Source: a virus. From it: a stretch of 28,585 bases of DNA. This document shows, one piece after another, positions 22,033 through 28,480 of the stretch. The stretch spans positions 1 to 28,585 of IMG/VR virus record IMGVR_UViG_3300046004_000768, one strand, 5' to 3'. The position numbers were made by a program, and so were the translations under genes. Position 1 is the stretch's first letter. Each line of letters opens with the position of its first letter. Under the pieces are notes generated by a model. The model saw only the letters and a list, made by a program, of their open reading frames with translations. It was not told the origin of the DNA and searched no databases.

Positions 22033-22138
22033 CGTGCTAAAAATATAAGGGGGTTTGCCGAGTATTAGCACGACCAAATAGAATCGGCAATTAAACCCCC
22101 TGTATTAAAAAATGTCTTGTTTTAAATCGTGCTAATAC
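22033..22138 (-). promoter_or_regulatory. Leader with interleaved complementary segments (possible switch RNA)
   Basis: On the RNA (minus strand), in order: segment 1 GTATTAGCACGA (22138-22127); segment 2 GGGGGTTT, bulge AATT, GCCGA (22100-22084); segment 3 TCGTGCTAATAC (22073-22062), exact 12-base complement of segment 1; segment 4 TCGGCAAACCCCC (22061-22049), complement of segment 2 (8 bp + 5 bp around the bulge); segment 5 TTAGCACG (22040-22033), 8-base complement of segment 3, 2 nt before the ATG. Pairing 2-4 is followed by TTATATTTTT, resembling a terminator. Segments 1-3 and 2-4 are interleaved, so they form a pseudoknot or exclude each other. Confidence 0.6.
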
Positions 22139-22143
22139 GGTTG

Positions 22144-22171
22144 TAAATATAATAATAATTTCAATATACAA
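22144..22171 (-). promoter_or_regulatory. Candidate promoter for the replication operon
   Basis: TTG at 22171-22169, spacer 17, TATATTTA at 22151-22144 (one mismatch to TAnnTTTG). Predicted transcription start lies around 22138, exactly where the first complementary leader segment begins. It lies 295 bp after the preceding terminator. Confidence 0.5.
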
Positions 22172-22465
22172 TGCAAAAAGGAAAAAGTTTTTACTAAAAT
22201 AAAAAGTTTTACCTGACTTTCTCCTGAACTTTTTCTGAGTGTTTACGGGTTACTTACTCGTTTTAGTAAAAAAGTAAAAAGTTTTTTGAGATTTTTTTAT
22301 TTTTCTACTTTTGGCCTTTTTTATATATAGAATAGGTTGAATATTTTTTCTTTTTTTTCTCCTAATCTTCTGAAACGCTTGGTGTCACTCAGAAAAAGAT
22401 AGTAAAAACACAGGTAAAACACAGTAAAAAGTTGTAAAATAGCCTAAAAAGTTTCTCCTGAATAC
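22172..22465. other. Candidate replication origin, AT-rich with repeats
   Basis: 294 bp without convincing genes between a terminator and a promoter. The motif (T/G)AAAAAGTT(T/G) occurs at 22181, 22200, 22275, 22425 and 22445, with pairs 19 and 20 bp apart. CTTTTTCTGAGTG (22229-22241) and its exact reverse complement CACTCAGAAAAAG (22386-22398) make a 13-bp long-range inverted repeat. TTTCTCCTGAA occurs twice (22218 and 22452). AT-rich tracts lie between. The neighbouring replicative helicase and the DnaA-domain-IV-like gene favour an origin. The call is structural. Confidence 0.45.
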
Positions 22466-22488
22466 AAAAAAAGCACCGTAGTGGTGCT
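22466..22488 (-). terminator. Rho-independent terminator
   Basis: Minus strand AGCACC, loop ACTAC, GGTGCT (22488-22472), then seven Ts (22472-22466). Ends the operon of the gene at 22549. Confidence 0.75.
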
Positions 22489-22548
22489 GTTGATATTGAG
22501 CGTTTAAATAAGCGCATATTGATTTTTGTAGATTGTATTCGGGGTGGT

Positions 22549-23097
22549 TCATTGTTTAAGTGTATTAATATCAATTGCCAAACCTTGTGGAATAAGTCCA
22601 AATACGTCGAAATGAAATTGAATTAAAAAGTAATAGACGTCTACTGACATATAACTTAAAACATCAAATTTATTTGGGTTTATTTTAGATATTTTTAGAA
22701 GATAATTTGAATATTCATCGCCTATTATTTCTTTGTAAGGCACAAACTTTTCACCGTTTACTTCAATCTCTTTTGTCAGGTCTGAAAGTGGGCGAAGGAT
22801 TGGTTTAATATCTCCTAGAAAACAAGTCTTTAAATGACCATGTCTTATTCCTAAATGAAAAGTTATATATTTTTTAAAGAATTTAATTTGCTTAATTTCA
22901 GATATTTTCAATCCTTCAATTTGTTTTGGAATATTATCCCAATATTTTGAATATTCAGAACTAAATAATTCAACATTTTTTGGCTCTAATTTTTTATAAT
23001 CTGAAAGTTCTTTTGTGTTTATAATTCCCTTGTATTGTACCTTTAATTCATAAGGCAAATAAGGAGCAATGTGTTTAAGTTCTAATTTCATAATCAT
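22549..23097 (-). CDS. Hypothetical phage protein, conserved-looking
   Basis: 182 residues from ATG 23097; the second Met (23091, MKLELKHIAPYLPYELKV) is an equally good start. The stretch IKPILRPLSDLTKEIEVNGE followed by KFVPYKEI is of a type I associate with Bacteroidota phage proteins of unknown function. C-terminal hydrophobic LSYMSVDVYYFLIQFHFDVF. It is alone between two terminators (23126 upstream, 22466 downstream), so it has its own transcript. Function unknown. Confidence 0.6.
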   Translation of the reverse strand: MIMKLELKHIAPYLPYELKVQYKGIINTKELSDYKKLEPKNVELFSSEYSKYWDNIPKQIEGLKISEIKQIKFFKKYITFHLGIRHGHLKTCFLGDIKPILRPLSDLTKEIEVNGEKFVPYKEIIGDEYSNYLLKISKINPNKFDVLSYMSVDVYYFLIQFHFDVFGLIPQGLAIDINTLKQ

Positions 23098-23125
23098 ATT
23101 TATTTTTTGTTCGTATAAATCTAAT

Positions 23126-23164
23126 TAAAAAAGGGGAAAAACTAGCATTTAACCCCTATTTTTT
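23126..23164. terminator. Bidirectional terminator
   Basis: AGGGG (23132-23136) and CCCCT (23153-23157) flank a 16-base loop. There are six As on the left and a T-run on the right, so it can end transcription in both directions. It separates the gene at 23211 from that at 22549. Confidence 0.65.
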
Positions 23165-23210
23165 ACCTAACCGTAAACAAAAAATAATTATGATACGGCT
23201 AAGATAGGAA

Positions 23211-23429
23211 TTATTTTGATTGTAACTGCTTTAAAAGTTCGTCTGCATATTTAATAGCACTAATAGTATATTGTTCTGTTACTGTTAAATTAATATCTGT
23301 ATCAATACTGAATGCGCTATTAGCTAACAAACCCTGCATTGCTAATCCTGCAAAGTATTCACGTTTTGTTAAGCCATTAAAACCTTGTTCATGGTCAAAT
23401 ACTGTAATTGGTTGTTCTCCGTTTTTCAT
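23211..23429 (-). CDS. Small conserved phage protein (TKREYFAGLAMQG type)
   Basis: 72 residues. GLTKREYFAGLAMQGLLAN (19-37) is a very common motif in small proteins of many phages, in Bacteroidota as well as Proteobacteria. Their function is unknown. The rest is a helix with YADELLKQL. Coupled to the upstream gene by 4 bp, and followed by the terminator at 23126. Confidence 0.7.
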   Translation of the reverse strand: MKNGEQPITVFDHEQGFNGLTKREYFAGLAMQGLLANSAFSIDTDINLTVTEQYTISAIKYADELLKQLQSK

Positions 23430-23830
23430 TCCATCGTTTTTTTAAGTTCTTCCTGAAGTAATCGCATTTCAAAATAGTTATTGCAAGCCATTACTTTTTC
23501 GATTAATGATTGTTCAAATACAACATTATCACTTTCTTCTATTTCAATATCGAATATCTTTGCTTCGATTCTATTTTTAACAATTAGAAAATCAGGATAT
23601 TGTTTGATATGCTGAACAAAATCTTCATATTTATTAATTCCATTTATTACTGTTGCATGCGTTACTTTAAATAAATCTGCAATTCGTTTATAAGTCCATG
23701 ATAATTCTTTATGCAAATGATAGTACAAAATAGATCGTGGATATAAATAATCGTTTGTTCTGCATCTTTTAGTTAAATCTAGTTCTTCAATTAGATTTTC
23801 AACGCATTCAATGTTTAGTGTTTTCTTCAT
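23426..23830 (-). CDS. DnaA domain-IV-like DNA-binding protein
   Basis: 134 residues. YPRSILYYHLHKELSWTYKR followed by IADLF and THATVINGINKYEDF (57-71) closely resembles DnaA domain IV, including the HATV signature that in DnaA reads the DnaA box. No ATPase domain is present. The protein could bind origin DNA or act as a regulator, e.g. for the repeats at 22172-22465. Overlaps its neighbours by 4 and 23 bp. Based on motif, without a search. Confidence 0.65.
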   Translation of the reverse strand: MKKTLNIECVENLIEELDLTKRCRTNDYLYPRSILYYHLHKELSWTYKRIADLFKVTHATVINGINKYEDFVQHIKQYPDFLIVKNRIEAKIFDIEIEESDNVVFEQSLIEKVMACNNYFEMRLLQEELKKTME

Positions 23831-24092
23831 CTTCGTTAATTCTAATTTCGTTTACTAAATCGTCAATTCGTTTTACAATATCAATGTAATTTTGAGATTG
23901 CTCACTATCTAAATTCTCGGTTGTTTTTTCTACTTCTTTTTCAATGAATGAATAAAAGTTTTCACAACGCATTTTAAATTCTCGCTTGTAAATTAATGTG
24001 TTGCTTAATTGGTCGATTGTATGGATAACACTTTGCATCTGCAACATAAGTGCTAGTGTCAAATCCATTTGGTGTTTCATTTCTTTGGTCAT
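23808..24092 (-). CDS. Hypothetical helical protein
   Basis: 94 residues, mostly helical and acidic (LALMLQMQSVIHTIDQLS, KVEKTTENLDSEQS-like, VKRIDDLVNEIRINEDEENT). It has a hydrophobic Met/Leu stretch early but no clear membrane helix. Overlaps the DnaA-like gene by 23 bp and the upstream gene by 4. Function unknown. Confidence 0.5.
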   Translation of the reverse strand: MTKEMKHQMDLTLALMLQMQSVIHTIDQLSNTLIYKREFKMRCENFYSFIEKEVEKTTENLDSEQSQNYIDIVKRIDDLVNEIRINEDEENTKH

Positions 24093-24337
24093 TTCGATTG
24101 TTTTAAAATTTCTTCTAGTTGTTGCATTGTGATTTGGGTTCTAACATCTTTTAAAGAACAATACCATTCATCTGACAATGTCCATATTCGTAAGTAATTG
24201 TAATGTGTCTCCTTAGATATTTCAAAAGTTCCATCTTTAGTTATACTTTCACCATACTTATCAAGCATCTTTCTTGCTTCTTCTAGTTGCGCTTCATTCT
24301 CAATAAACACGCAAACGTTTTCTTTTGTTAGTTTCAT
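24089..24337 (-). CDS. Hypothetical protein
   Basis: 82 residues. The start (MKLTKENVCVFIENEAQLEE) suggests a small alpha/beta fold, as in proteins that read numbered or keyed input. DEWYCSLKDVRTQITMQQLE closes it. Function unknown. Confidence 0.5.
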   Translation of the reverse strand: MKLTKENVCVFIENEAQLEEARKMLDKYGESITKDGTFEISKETHYNYLRIWTLSDEWYCSLKDVRTQITMQQLEEILKQSK

Positions 24338-24340
24338 ATA

Positions 24341-24589
24341 TTAGTCGTTTAATGGAATATTTACATAATTACGTGTGTAGCATTTTCTATAAACTTTTAC
24401 AGGGTAAAATCCTTGTTTTTCAGCTACGATAAAATCTAATCCTTTATGAAGAAATCTACCAAATTTATCTATAAAAATAAACTCATCTCTTTCATGTATT
24501 TTATCAGGTAAATGATATGGACACTTTTTAATCCAATCTTGCCTTGAGTTTAGTGTAATAATTTCTTCTACTTCTACTTCAATTTTCAT
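24341..24589 (-). CDS. Hypothetical protein
   Basis: 82 residues, beta-rich (EVEEIITLNSRQDWIKKCPY, EFIFIDKFGRFLHKGLDF, YPVKVYRKCYTRNYVN). Two Cys, no motif. It is coupled by 4 bp to the upstream gene. Function unknown. Confidence 0.5.
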   Translation of the reverse strand: MKIEVEVEEIITLNSRQDWIKKCPYHLPDKIHERDEFIFIDKFGRFLHKGLDFIVAEKQGFYPVKVYRKCYTRNYVNIPLND

Positions 24590-24750
24590 CCTATCGCTTT
24601 TATCTGTTTAAAAATATGTTCTTCTTTTTCGTTAAATGTCATTCCTTCACCTTCATTAACTGTTGATTGAATTTTAATTTTAGGAATGTAAACGTTTTCT
24701 TTAGTTTGTGGCTTAGTGTCTTTGTTTAGCCAAGTTTTGATTGCTTTCAT
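24586..24750 (-). CDS. Small hypothetical protein
   Basis: The longest frame starts at 24774, but ATG 24750 (KAIKTWLNKDTKPQTKENV) begins directly after the stop of the upstream gene (24752), so I choose it: 54 residues. Basic N-terminus and a helical, acidic end (MTFNEKEEHIFKQIKAIG). Function unknown. Confidence 0.45.
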   Translation of the reverse strand: MKAIKTWLNKDTKPQTKENVYIPKIKIQSTVNEGEGMTFNEKEEHIFKQIKAIG

Positions 24751-24751
24751 A

Positions 24752-25123
24752 TCAAATCTTTTCAATAGCTTCAATAAGCTGTTTAGTGAATAATTCTTTT
24801 TGTCTAATTGTAGCTTCTAGGCTTTCTTGTACTTTGTCGAAATCTTTAGGCTCGTATGGAAATACAAAGCCTTCTTCGTTAAGTTCGTACATAATGTGTA
24901 ACTTTTTTTCAAGTGCTTCAATTCCATCGGTGCAATCTTCAATCTGTTTTACCAAATAACTACACGAATCAATTAGCGGTTTAACTTCTTTGAATACAAA
25001 CGGCTTTTTAGTTAGTTTAACGCATTCTTCTACTACGAATTTACCTAGAATGCTTTTTGTCATTTGTTCGTTATCATTTGCCATTTCTGCAATTGTTCGA
25101 ACGATTTGTTTTGATGTTGTCAT
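24752..25123 (-). CDS. Hypothetical helical protein
   Basis: 123 residues, helical, with coiled-coil segments (SYLVKQIEDCTDGIEALEKK, VQESLEATIRQKELFTKQL). Acidic. It lies 19 bp after the gene at 25143. Function unknown. Confidence 0.5.
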   Translation of the reverse strand: MTTSKQIVRTIAEMANDNEQMTKSILGKFVVEECVKLTKKPFVFKEVKPLIDSCSYLVKQIEDCTDGIEALEKKLHIMYELNEEGFVFPYEPKDFDKVQESLEATIRQKELFTKQLIEAIEKI

Positions 25124-25142
25124 GATTATTTATTTACGGTTA

Positions 25143-25439
25143 TTAATTTAAAATCTCTAATTCAAATTCTGTTTCAAATGTAATTTTTGAAGAATCACCA
25201 TTTGCATTTTTTAATACGTTGAATTTTATAAGGCAAATATTACTTTTAAAATCAGTAGCATTTTTAACTATAATGCCATTATGTACATAAATAAAAAGTT
25301 CTTTTTGACTCCATGTATAATTGCCATTTCTAAAAATTTTAATCCATCTAAAAACACGATTAACACCTTCTGAAAGTTTACCTAAAGAATACCATTCACC
25401 GCTTATGTTTAATTCTGATAAATCAATTTGAGTTTTCAT
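25143..25439 (-). CDS. First gene of the early operon, hypothetical
   Basis: 98 residues. Beta-rich with Trp and Phe (GEWYSLGKLSEGVNRVFRWI, YTWSQKELFIYVHNGIIV) and a short acidic end. It starts 36 bp after the -7 element, making it the first gene read from the strongest early promoter in the window. Early genes of this position often modify host functions; nothing in the sequence shows which. Confidence 0.55.
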   Translation of the reverse strand: MKTQIDLSELNISGEWYSLGKLSEGVNRVFRWIKIFRNGNYTWSQKELFIYVHNGIIVKNATDFKSNICLIKFNVLKNANGDSSKITFETEFELEILN

Positions 25440-25475
25440 AACTTTTATTTTTTGTTTACTGCCTTATTGGCCTTA

Positions 25476-25505
25476 CAAAGATACGAACGTATTTTGTATA
25501 AACAA
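25476..25505 (-). promoter_or_regulatory. Consensus early promoter
   Basis: TTG at 25505-25503, spacer exactly 19, TATCTTTG at 25483-25476 (exact TAnnTTTG). A leader with AAGGCCAATAAGGC and then an A-rich stretch leads to ATG 25439. Best match to the Bacteroidota consensus in the window. Confidence 0.75.
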
Positions 25506-25539
25506 GTTTCTGAACATTTTTTTTCACAATTATTTGCAC

Positions 25540-25572
25540 AACTAAGTAGAACTACGTAGAAAGAACTAAGTA
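25540..25572. repeat. Three 9-bp repeats upstream of the early promoter
   Basis: AACTAAGTA (25540), AACTACGTA (25550) and AACTAAGTA (25564): start spacings 10 and 14 bp. The middle copy forms a palindrome CTACGTAG. They lie 35-67 bp upstream of the promoter, in non-coding DNA that otherwise holds only the terminator at 25582. Operator or regulator sites are likely. Confidence 0.5.
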
Positions 25573-25581
25573 TTTATACGT

Positions 25582-25613
25582 AAAAAAGCCCTCAACAAGT
25601 CAATGCGAGGGCT
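25582..25613 (-). terminator. Rho-independent terminator after the phosphoesterase
   Basis: Minus strand AGCCCTC (25613-25607), 13-base loop, GAGGGCT (25593-25587), then a T-run of six to seven. It ends the metallophosphoesterase transcript 42 bp past its stop codon. Confidence 0.8.
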
Positions 25614-25654
25614 GAAAATCTGCTGTAACGGTTGATGATTTGTGTGCTAATATA

Positions 25655-26698
25655 CTAAAAAATGTGTGTTAACCTAGCGATTTGTCCAAATTGTTTACAA
25701 TGAATGAATCCTTCTATTGCTTTTTGTGCGTGTTGGTAGCCGTTTCTATGATGCCAGCTATCTGTACCGCTTGGGCTTCTTAATGTTTCAACGCAAACAC
25801 CATGATAATCTTTACTTACTTTGTGGTGTAAGTGCTTAGTATACCAATATCTATGTTTAGTTGTTCCCCAATGTTCTGATTCTTGAGCCATAAGCATCGG
25901 TAAATCTTGTGCCTTTGCTCCATCTCCATGTGTAGTTCCTATTAGATTTAAGCCATAAACAAAATATTTACGGTGCGAAATACTAACATCGAAAGTAATG
26001 TTCTTAGATTGGCTAAAATGCGCCTTAATTACTTGTGCTAAAAAGAATCCGTTTGTATAATCATGATTGCTTGGGTCGTACATTATATGAACGTCTGCAA
26101 TTGTCATTAAGCGTTCGATAACTTCAATGTATAATTTTGTAGCGGTCATAAAGTTTTCGTACCACATTCCATCAGTATCTTGTGGCGTTCCTGAAGTTGT
26201 AGTTCTTCTTGGTGTATCAGTATGTAAAACATCATTACCCGCAACAAATATTACTTGGTCAATATTCCAACCACTAGACTTTTGAATAATTCCTTCAACA
26301 CCTTCTAAAACACGTTTAACTGCAATTTGTTGATTATATTCTTCGCCTGTTTCAAATGCGTTACATAGTTTACCAATATGAATGTCTGCAGGGTCAACAA
26401 TTAGTAAATGTCCTTCTGAATTTTTAGATCGTTTTAATGTTGGATATTTTGGCGAATAGTTTTTAACTTGTTCTAGTAATTCATTTCTAAGTAATTCGTA
26501 TTGCTGTAATTCTTCCGTTTTAAAATTAGGATTTTTAAAGAACAATGAAGCATCTTTAGATTTTAGCCATCCATGTTTTACGTCTTTATCATTTACACCA
26601 ATTTCATCTGAAGCGTTTTTAATTGCTCTATATTGTTTTATTACTTCAGTTTCATCTTCTGTTAATCTGATTCTTGGTGCATATTTTTTTCTTGCCAT
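25655..26698 (-). CDS. Calcineurin-like metallophosphoesterase
   Basis: 347 residues. Metal-binding motifs in the order of the family: DPADIHIG (102-109, D and H), VAGNDVLHTD (152-161), NHD (211-213) and THGDG (256-260); YTKHLHHKV is near the end. The N-terminal 80 residues are basic and helical (MARKKYAPRIRLTEDETEVI) and may bind DNA or partner proteins. Family members are nucleases or phosphodiesterases; nearest relatives in phages are of unclear role. It lies 3' of the terminator after the endolysin and has its own terminator, so it may have its own promoter (none convincing seen). Phage phosphoesterases of this type sometimes process DNA ends. Confidence 0.8.
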   Translation of the reverse strand: MARKKYAPRIRLTEDETEVIKQYRAIKNASDEIGVNDKDVKHGWLKSKDASLFFKNPNFKTEELQQYELLRNELLEQVKNYSPKYPTLKRSKNSEGHLLIVDPADIHIGKLCNAFETGEEYNQQIAVKRVLEGVEGIIQKSSGWNIDQVIFVAGNDVLHTDTPRRTTTSGTPQDTDGMWYENFMTATKLYIEVIERLMTIADVHIMYDPSNHDYTNGFFLAQVIKAHFSQSKNITFDVSISHRKYFVYGLNLIGTTHGDGAKAQDLPMLMAQESEHWGTTKHRYWYTKHLHHKVSKDYHGVCVETLRSPSGTDSWHHRNGYQHAQKAIEGFIHCKQFGQIARLTHIF

Positions 26699-26718
26699 TA
26701 TTTAAAGTTTAGGTAAAT

Positions 26719-26743
26719 AAAAAAAGCCTACGTTATGCAGGCT
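26719..26743 (-). terminator. Terminator overlapping the endolysin stop codon
   Basis: Minus strand AGCCTGC (26743-26737), loop ATAAC, GTAGGCT (26731-26725), with one wobble pair, followed by seven Ts (26725-26719). The loop contains the endolysin stop codon. Confidence 0.75.
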
Positions 26744-27302
26744 TAAAAGTTTTTTCGTAATCGGCAAGTCTATTTAACCAGCCTTTTCTGAATTTAGCGT
26801 TTTTAGTTCCAGCTTCAGATATTGCTAAAAAGAATTGCTTTCTTAATCGTATCAATTCATTGAATAGTTTTAGGTCGTTTATAGCGTTTGCACCTGCTAC
26901 TGTTTTCATTCCTATTTTACCATCAACTGTAACTTGACCGCCACAATTATTAATTGCTTGTTGTAGTGTTATTCCTGCACGTGAAGCACCTGAACCCCAA
27001 GCCATGCCTGTTACTATTACTGCAATGCTAAAACACTCGTAATCGTCTCCTTTTACGCTATCCCAATAAAGTGATTTGAATACTTTAAACCAATCTTCAT
27101 TGTTCATTGCAAAGAATCGTGCATCGTTGTTTTTACCGAATACTGAAACCCAAACTTTATAGGTAATTCCAATATTAGTATGATAACCACTTTTACCTTG
27201 GTACGGTGTAGGACATGGGTAAGAACTTGCCGAATCGTTTGTATCTCTTGAAAGTCCACCTTCCCAACGCTTCGTAAAATTAATGTATGTTTCTAAATTC
27301 AT
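26733..27302 (-). CDS. GH108-type endolysin (N-acetylmuramidase-like)
   Basis: 189 residues. The catalytic Glu is in KRWEGGLS (E14). NIGITYKVW (43-51) is the GIT motif that follows in this family, and GMAWGSGASRAGITLQQAIN plus VDGKIGMKTVAGANA (about 99-137) is the C-terminal peptidoglycan-binding-3-like part. It cleaves the glycan chain of the cell wall at the end of infection. No signal peptide, so it needs a holin. Neighbours: small gene at 27299 (ATGA overlap), spanin and holin candidates, terminator right at its end. Confidence 0.85.
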   Translation of the reverse strand: MNLETYINFTKRWEGGLSRDTNDSASSYPCPTPYQGKSGYHTNIGITYKVWVSVFGKNNDARFFAMNNEDWFKVFKSLYWDSVKGDDYECFSIAVIVTGMAWGSGASRAGITLQQAINNCGGQVTVDGKIGMKTVAGANAINDLKLFNELIRLRKQFFLAISEAGTKNAKFRKGWLNRLADYEKTFKPA

Positions 27303-27493
27303 TTTGTTTCTGTATTATAATGTTCAAATTCTTCTTTTGTCCACACGTCCCATTCAGCACTACACATGTCAAACTTTCTATCTTTCTTACATTCTTTACA
27401 ACTTCTTGAATAAATATATTCCCATGCTTCATCTTCTGATTCAAACCAAATTTCATCAGATTCCCCACTCATTAATATTGGTATAAAATTCAT
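27299..27493 (-). CDS. Small acidic hypothetical protein in the lysis block
   Basis: 64 residues, Glu/Asp/Trp rich (SDEIWFESEDEAWEYIYSRS) with a Cys-x2-Cys (CKECKK) and a further Cys. Coupled by ATGA to the endolysin. Possibly a metal-bound or regulator protein; unknown. Confidence 0.55.
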   Translation of the reverse strand: MNFIPILMSGESDEIWFESEDEAWEYIYSRSCKECKKDRKFDMCSAEWDVWTKEEFEHYNTETK

Positions 27494-27497
27494 ACTA

Positions 27498-27974
27498 TCA
27501 CTTTTTAATCACATAAAATAAACTTGCTATAACTCCACGAAGATAAGCACCAAGAACGAAAGCAACAACTAACAGAATCCAATGATACCATTTGAATGCT
27601 TTACTATCTTGTTTATTGGTTTGCTTAACATACTTAATCTTATATTTCGTTTGCCATTTAATTTGAGCCTTTTCTACTTTTGTTTTGTAACGATATTCAA
27701 TTCTAGTTTGCCATCTAGTCTTAGGTAATTGCAGTTCAGGACATACATATTGCATATCGCGATACACGATACTATCTTTACCATCAATTCCTTTAATAGT
27801 ATCTGTTACAATTATAGTATCACGTTTATATTCAATTTTACCACCATGCTTAATAAACTTGTCATAACCTTTTTGCACTTGCTTAGCATCACTACATGAA
27901 GCAAATGATAGTAGTACTACAATTGATAGTGCTGATACTATTAGGATTGTTAGGAGTTGGTAAATTCGTGTCAT
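27498..27974 (-). CDS. Candidate unimolecular spanin (u-spanin)
   Basis: 158 residues with two membrane anchors. The N-terminal signal has a hydrophobic core (YQLLTILIVSALSIVVLL) and lipobox-like FASC with Cys 27, which would anchor it in the outer membrane. The C-terminus is a membrane helix (about 132-155, WILLVVAFVLGAYLRGVIAS). Between them is a Lys/Thr-rich beta-like linker (RDTIIVTDTIKG, KTRWQTRIEYRYK). This is exactly the architecture of the T1 gp11-type spanin, which fuses the two membranes in the last step of lysis. It lies between holin and endolysin candidates. Inferred from topology and location, as spanin sequences are not conserved. Confidence 0.6.
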   Translation of the reverse strand: MTRIYQLLTILIVSALSIVVLLSFASCSDAKQVQKGYDKFIKHGGKIEYKRDTIIVTDTIKGIDGKDSIVYRDMQYVCPELQLPKTRWQTRIEYRYKTKVEKAQIKWQTKYKIKYVKQTNKQDSKAFKWYHWILLVVAFVLGAYLRGVIASLFYVIKK

Positions 27975-28177
27975 GGTTTATTTGTTAGTTCATTCGTTAA
28001 AATTGCGTTCATCTCTTTTTGAGATTCTAATTCAGCTTCTAATTGAATTATACGAGATACCTTAAATTCTTCTATTCTTTTACGGTAAACTTCAATTTCA
28101 GCATCCTTACATTGTAATATTATTTTAAGTGCGTAAAACTGCTTTTTAAGTCCTTCATAAGTTTCGTGTGGTGTCAT
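27971..28177 (-). CDS. Small coiled-coil protein in the lysis block
   Basis: 68 residues, almost all one coiled coil (LKIILQCKDAEIEVYRKRIE, RIIQLEAELESQKEMNAILT). No signal. Coupled to the spanin candidate by 4 bp. A helper of lysis is possible, with no direct evidence. An exact -7 match TATATTTG (28207-28200) lies 23 bp upstream, but without a -33 element. Confidence 0.5.
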   Translation of the reverse strand: MTPHETYEGLKKQFYALKIILQCKDAEIEVYRKRIEEFKVSRIIQLEAELESQKEMNAILTNELTNKP

Positions 28178-28210
28178 AACTATTTATTTTTCGTTTAGGC
28201 AAATATAAAC

Positions 28211-28432
28211 TTATTTTTCAATTTTCTTACTAAATGAATCTGTTATTTTAGAACCCATAGCAACACCCATTAATGTAGCCCATACATCAAACCTAAGACC
28301 GTTAAATATAAAATCTACGCTACACATCACTAAGGCAACAAATAACGTTACAAACATCGTTAAAGACGTCCTACTAAACTTACCCTCTTTTTTGAGTGTA
28401 TCGTTAATTATTTGAGTTATAATATTTTTCAT
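28211..28432 (-). CDS. Holin-like small membrane protein
   Basis: Start at ATG 28432 gives 73 residues; the upstream ATG (28459) lies inside the terminator stem and is unlikely. A hydrophobic helix (TMFVTLFVALVMCSVDFIF, about 25-43), a short loop, and a second weaker hydrophobic segment (VWATLMGVAMGS, about 49-60), with a basic end. Topology and location beside spanin and endolysin suggest the holin that lets the endolysin out. A consensus -7 element ends 4 nt before the ATG. Confidence 0.55.
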   Translation of the reverse strand: MKNIITQIINDTLKKEGKFSRTSLTMFVTLFVALVMCSVDFIFNGLRFDVWATLMGVAMGSKITDSFSKKIEK

Positions 28433-28436
28433 TAAA

Positions 28437-28466
28437 CAAACATAATTAAAAAACCCCACTTACAAA
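28437..28466 (-). promoter_or_regulatory. Promoter just upstream of the holin-like gene
   Basis: TTTG at 28466-28463, spacer 18, TATGTTTG at 28444-28437 (exact TAnnTTTG). ATG 28432 is only 4 nt after it, so the mRNA would be leaderless. It overlaps the terminator at 28448-28480. Confidence 0.5.
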
Positions 28467-28480
28467 AATAAATGGGGCTT
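28448..28480 (-). terminator. Terminator upstream of the lysis block
   Basis: Minus strand CCCCA (28477-28473), 14-base loop, TGGGG (28458-28454), then six Ts (28453-28448), with A/T flanking pairs around it. It ends the operon from the right and lies within the promoter of the holin-like gene. Confidence 0.65.

Noticed and set aside
22389-22601. 70-residue frame in the gap left of the gene at 22549
   Set aside because: It runs through the terminator stem and the repeat cluster, overlaps the 3' end of the gene at 22549 by 53 bp, and its composition (Phe/Cys/Leu) is that of AT-rich non-coding DNA.
25636-25650. TATATTAG similar to the -7 part of the promoter repeats, at the end of the phosphoesterase gene
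   Set aside because: No TTG at 19 nt and the only downstream element is the terminator, so no gene would be served.
27280-27468. 62-residue minus frame overlapping the small gene at 27299
   Set aside because: The other frame is coupled by ATGA to the endolysin and has a coherent acidic composition.
28200-28207. Exact -7 motif upstream of the coiled-coil gene at 27971
   Set aside because: No TTG at the right distance; a match of this kind is expected by chance several times in such AT-rich DNA.
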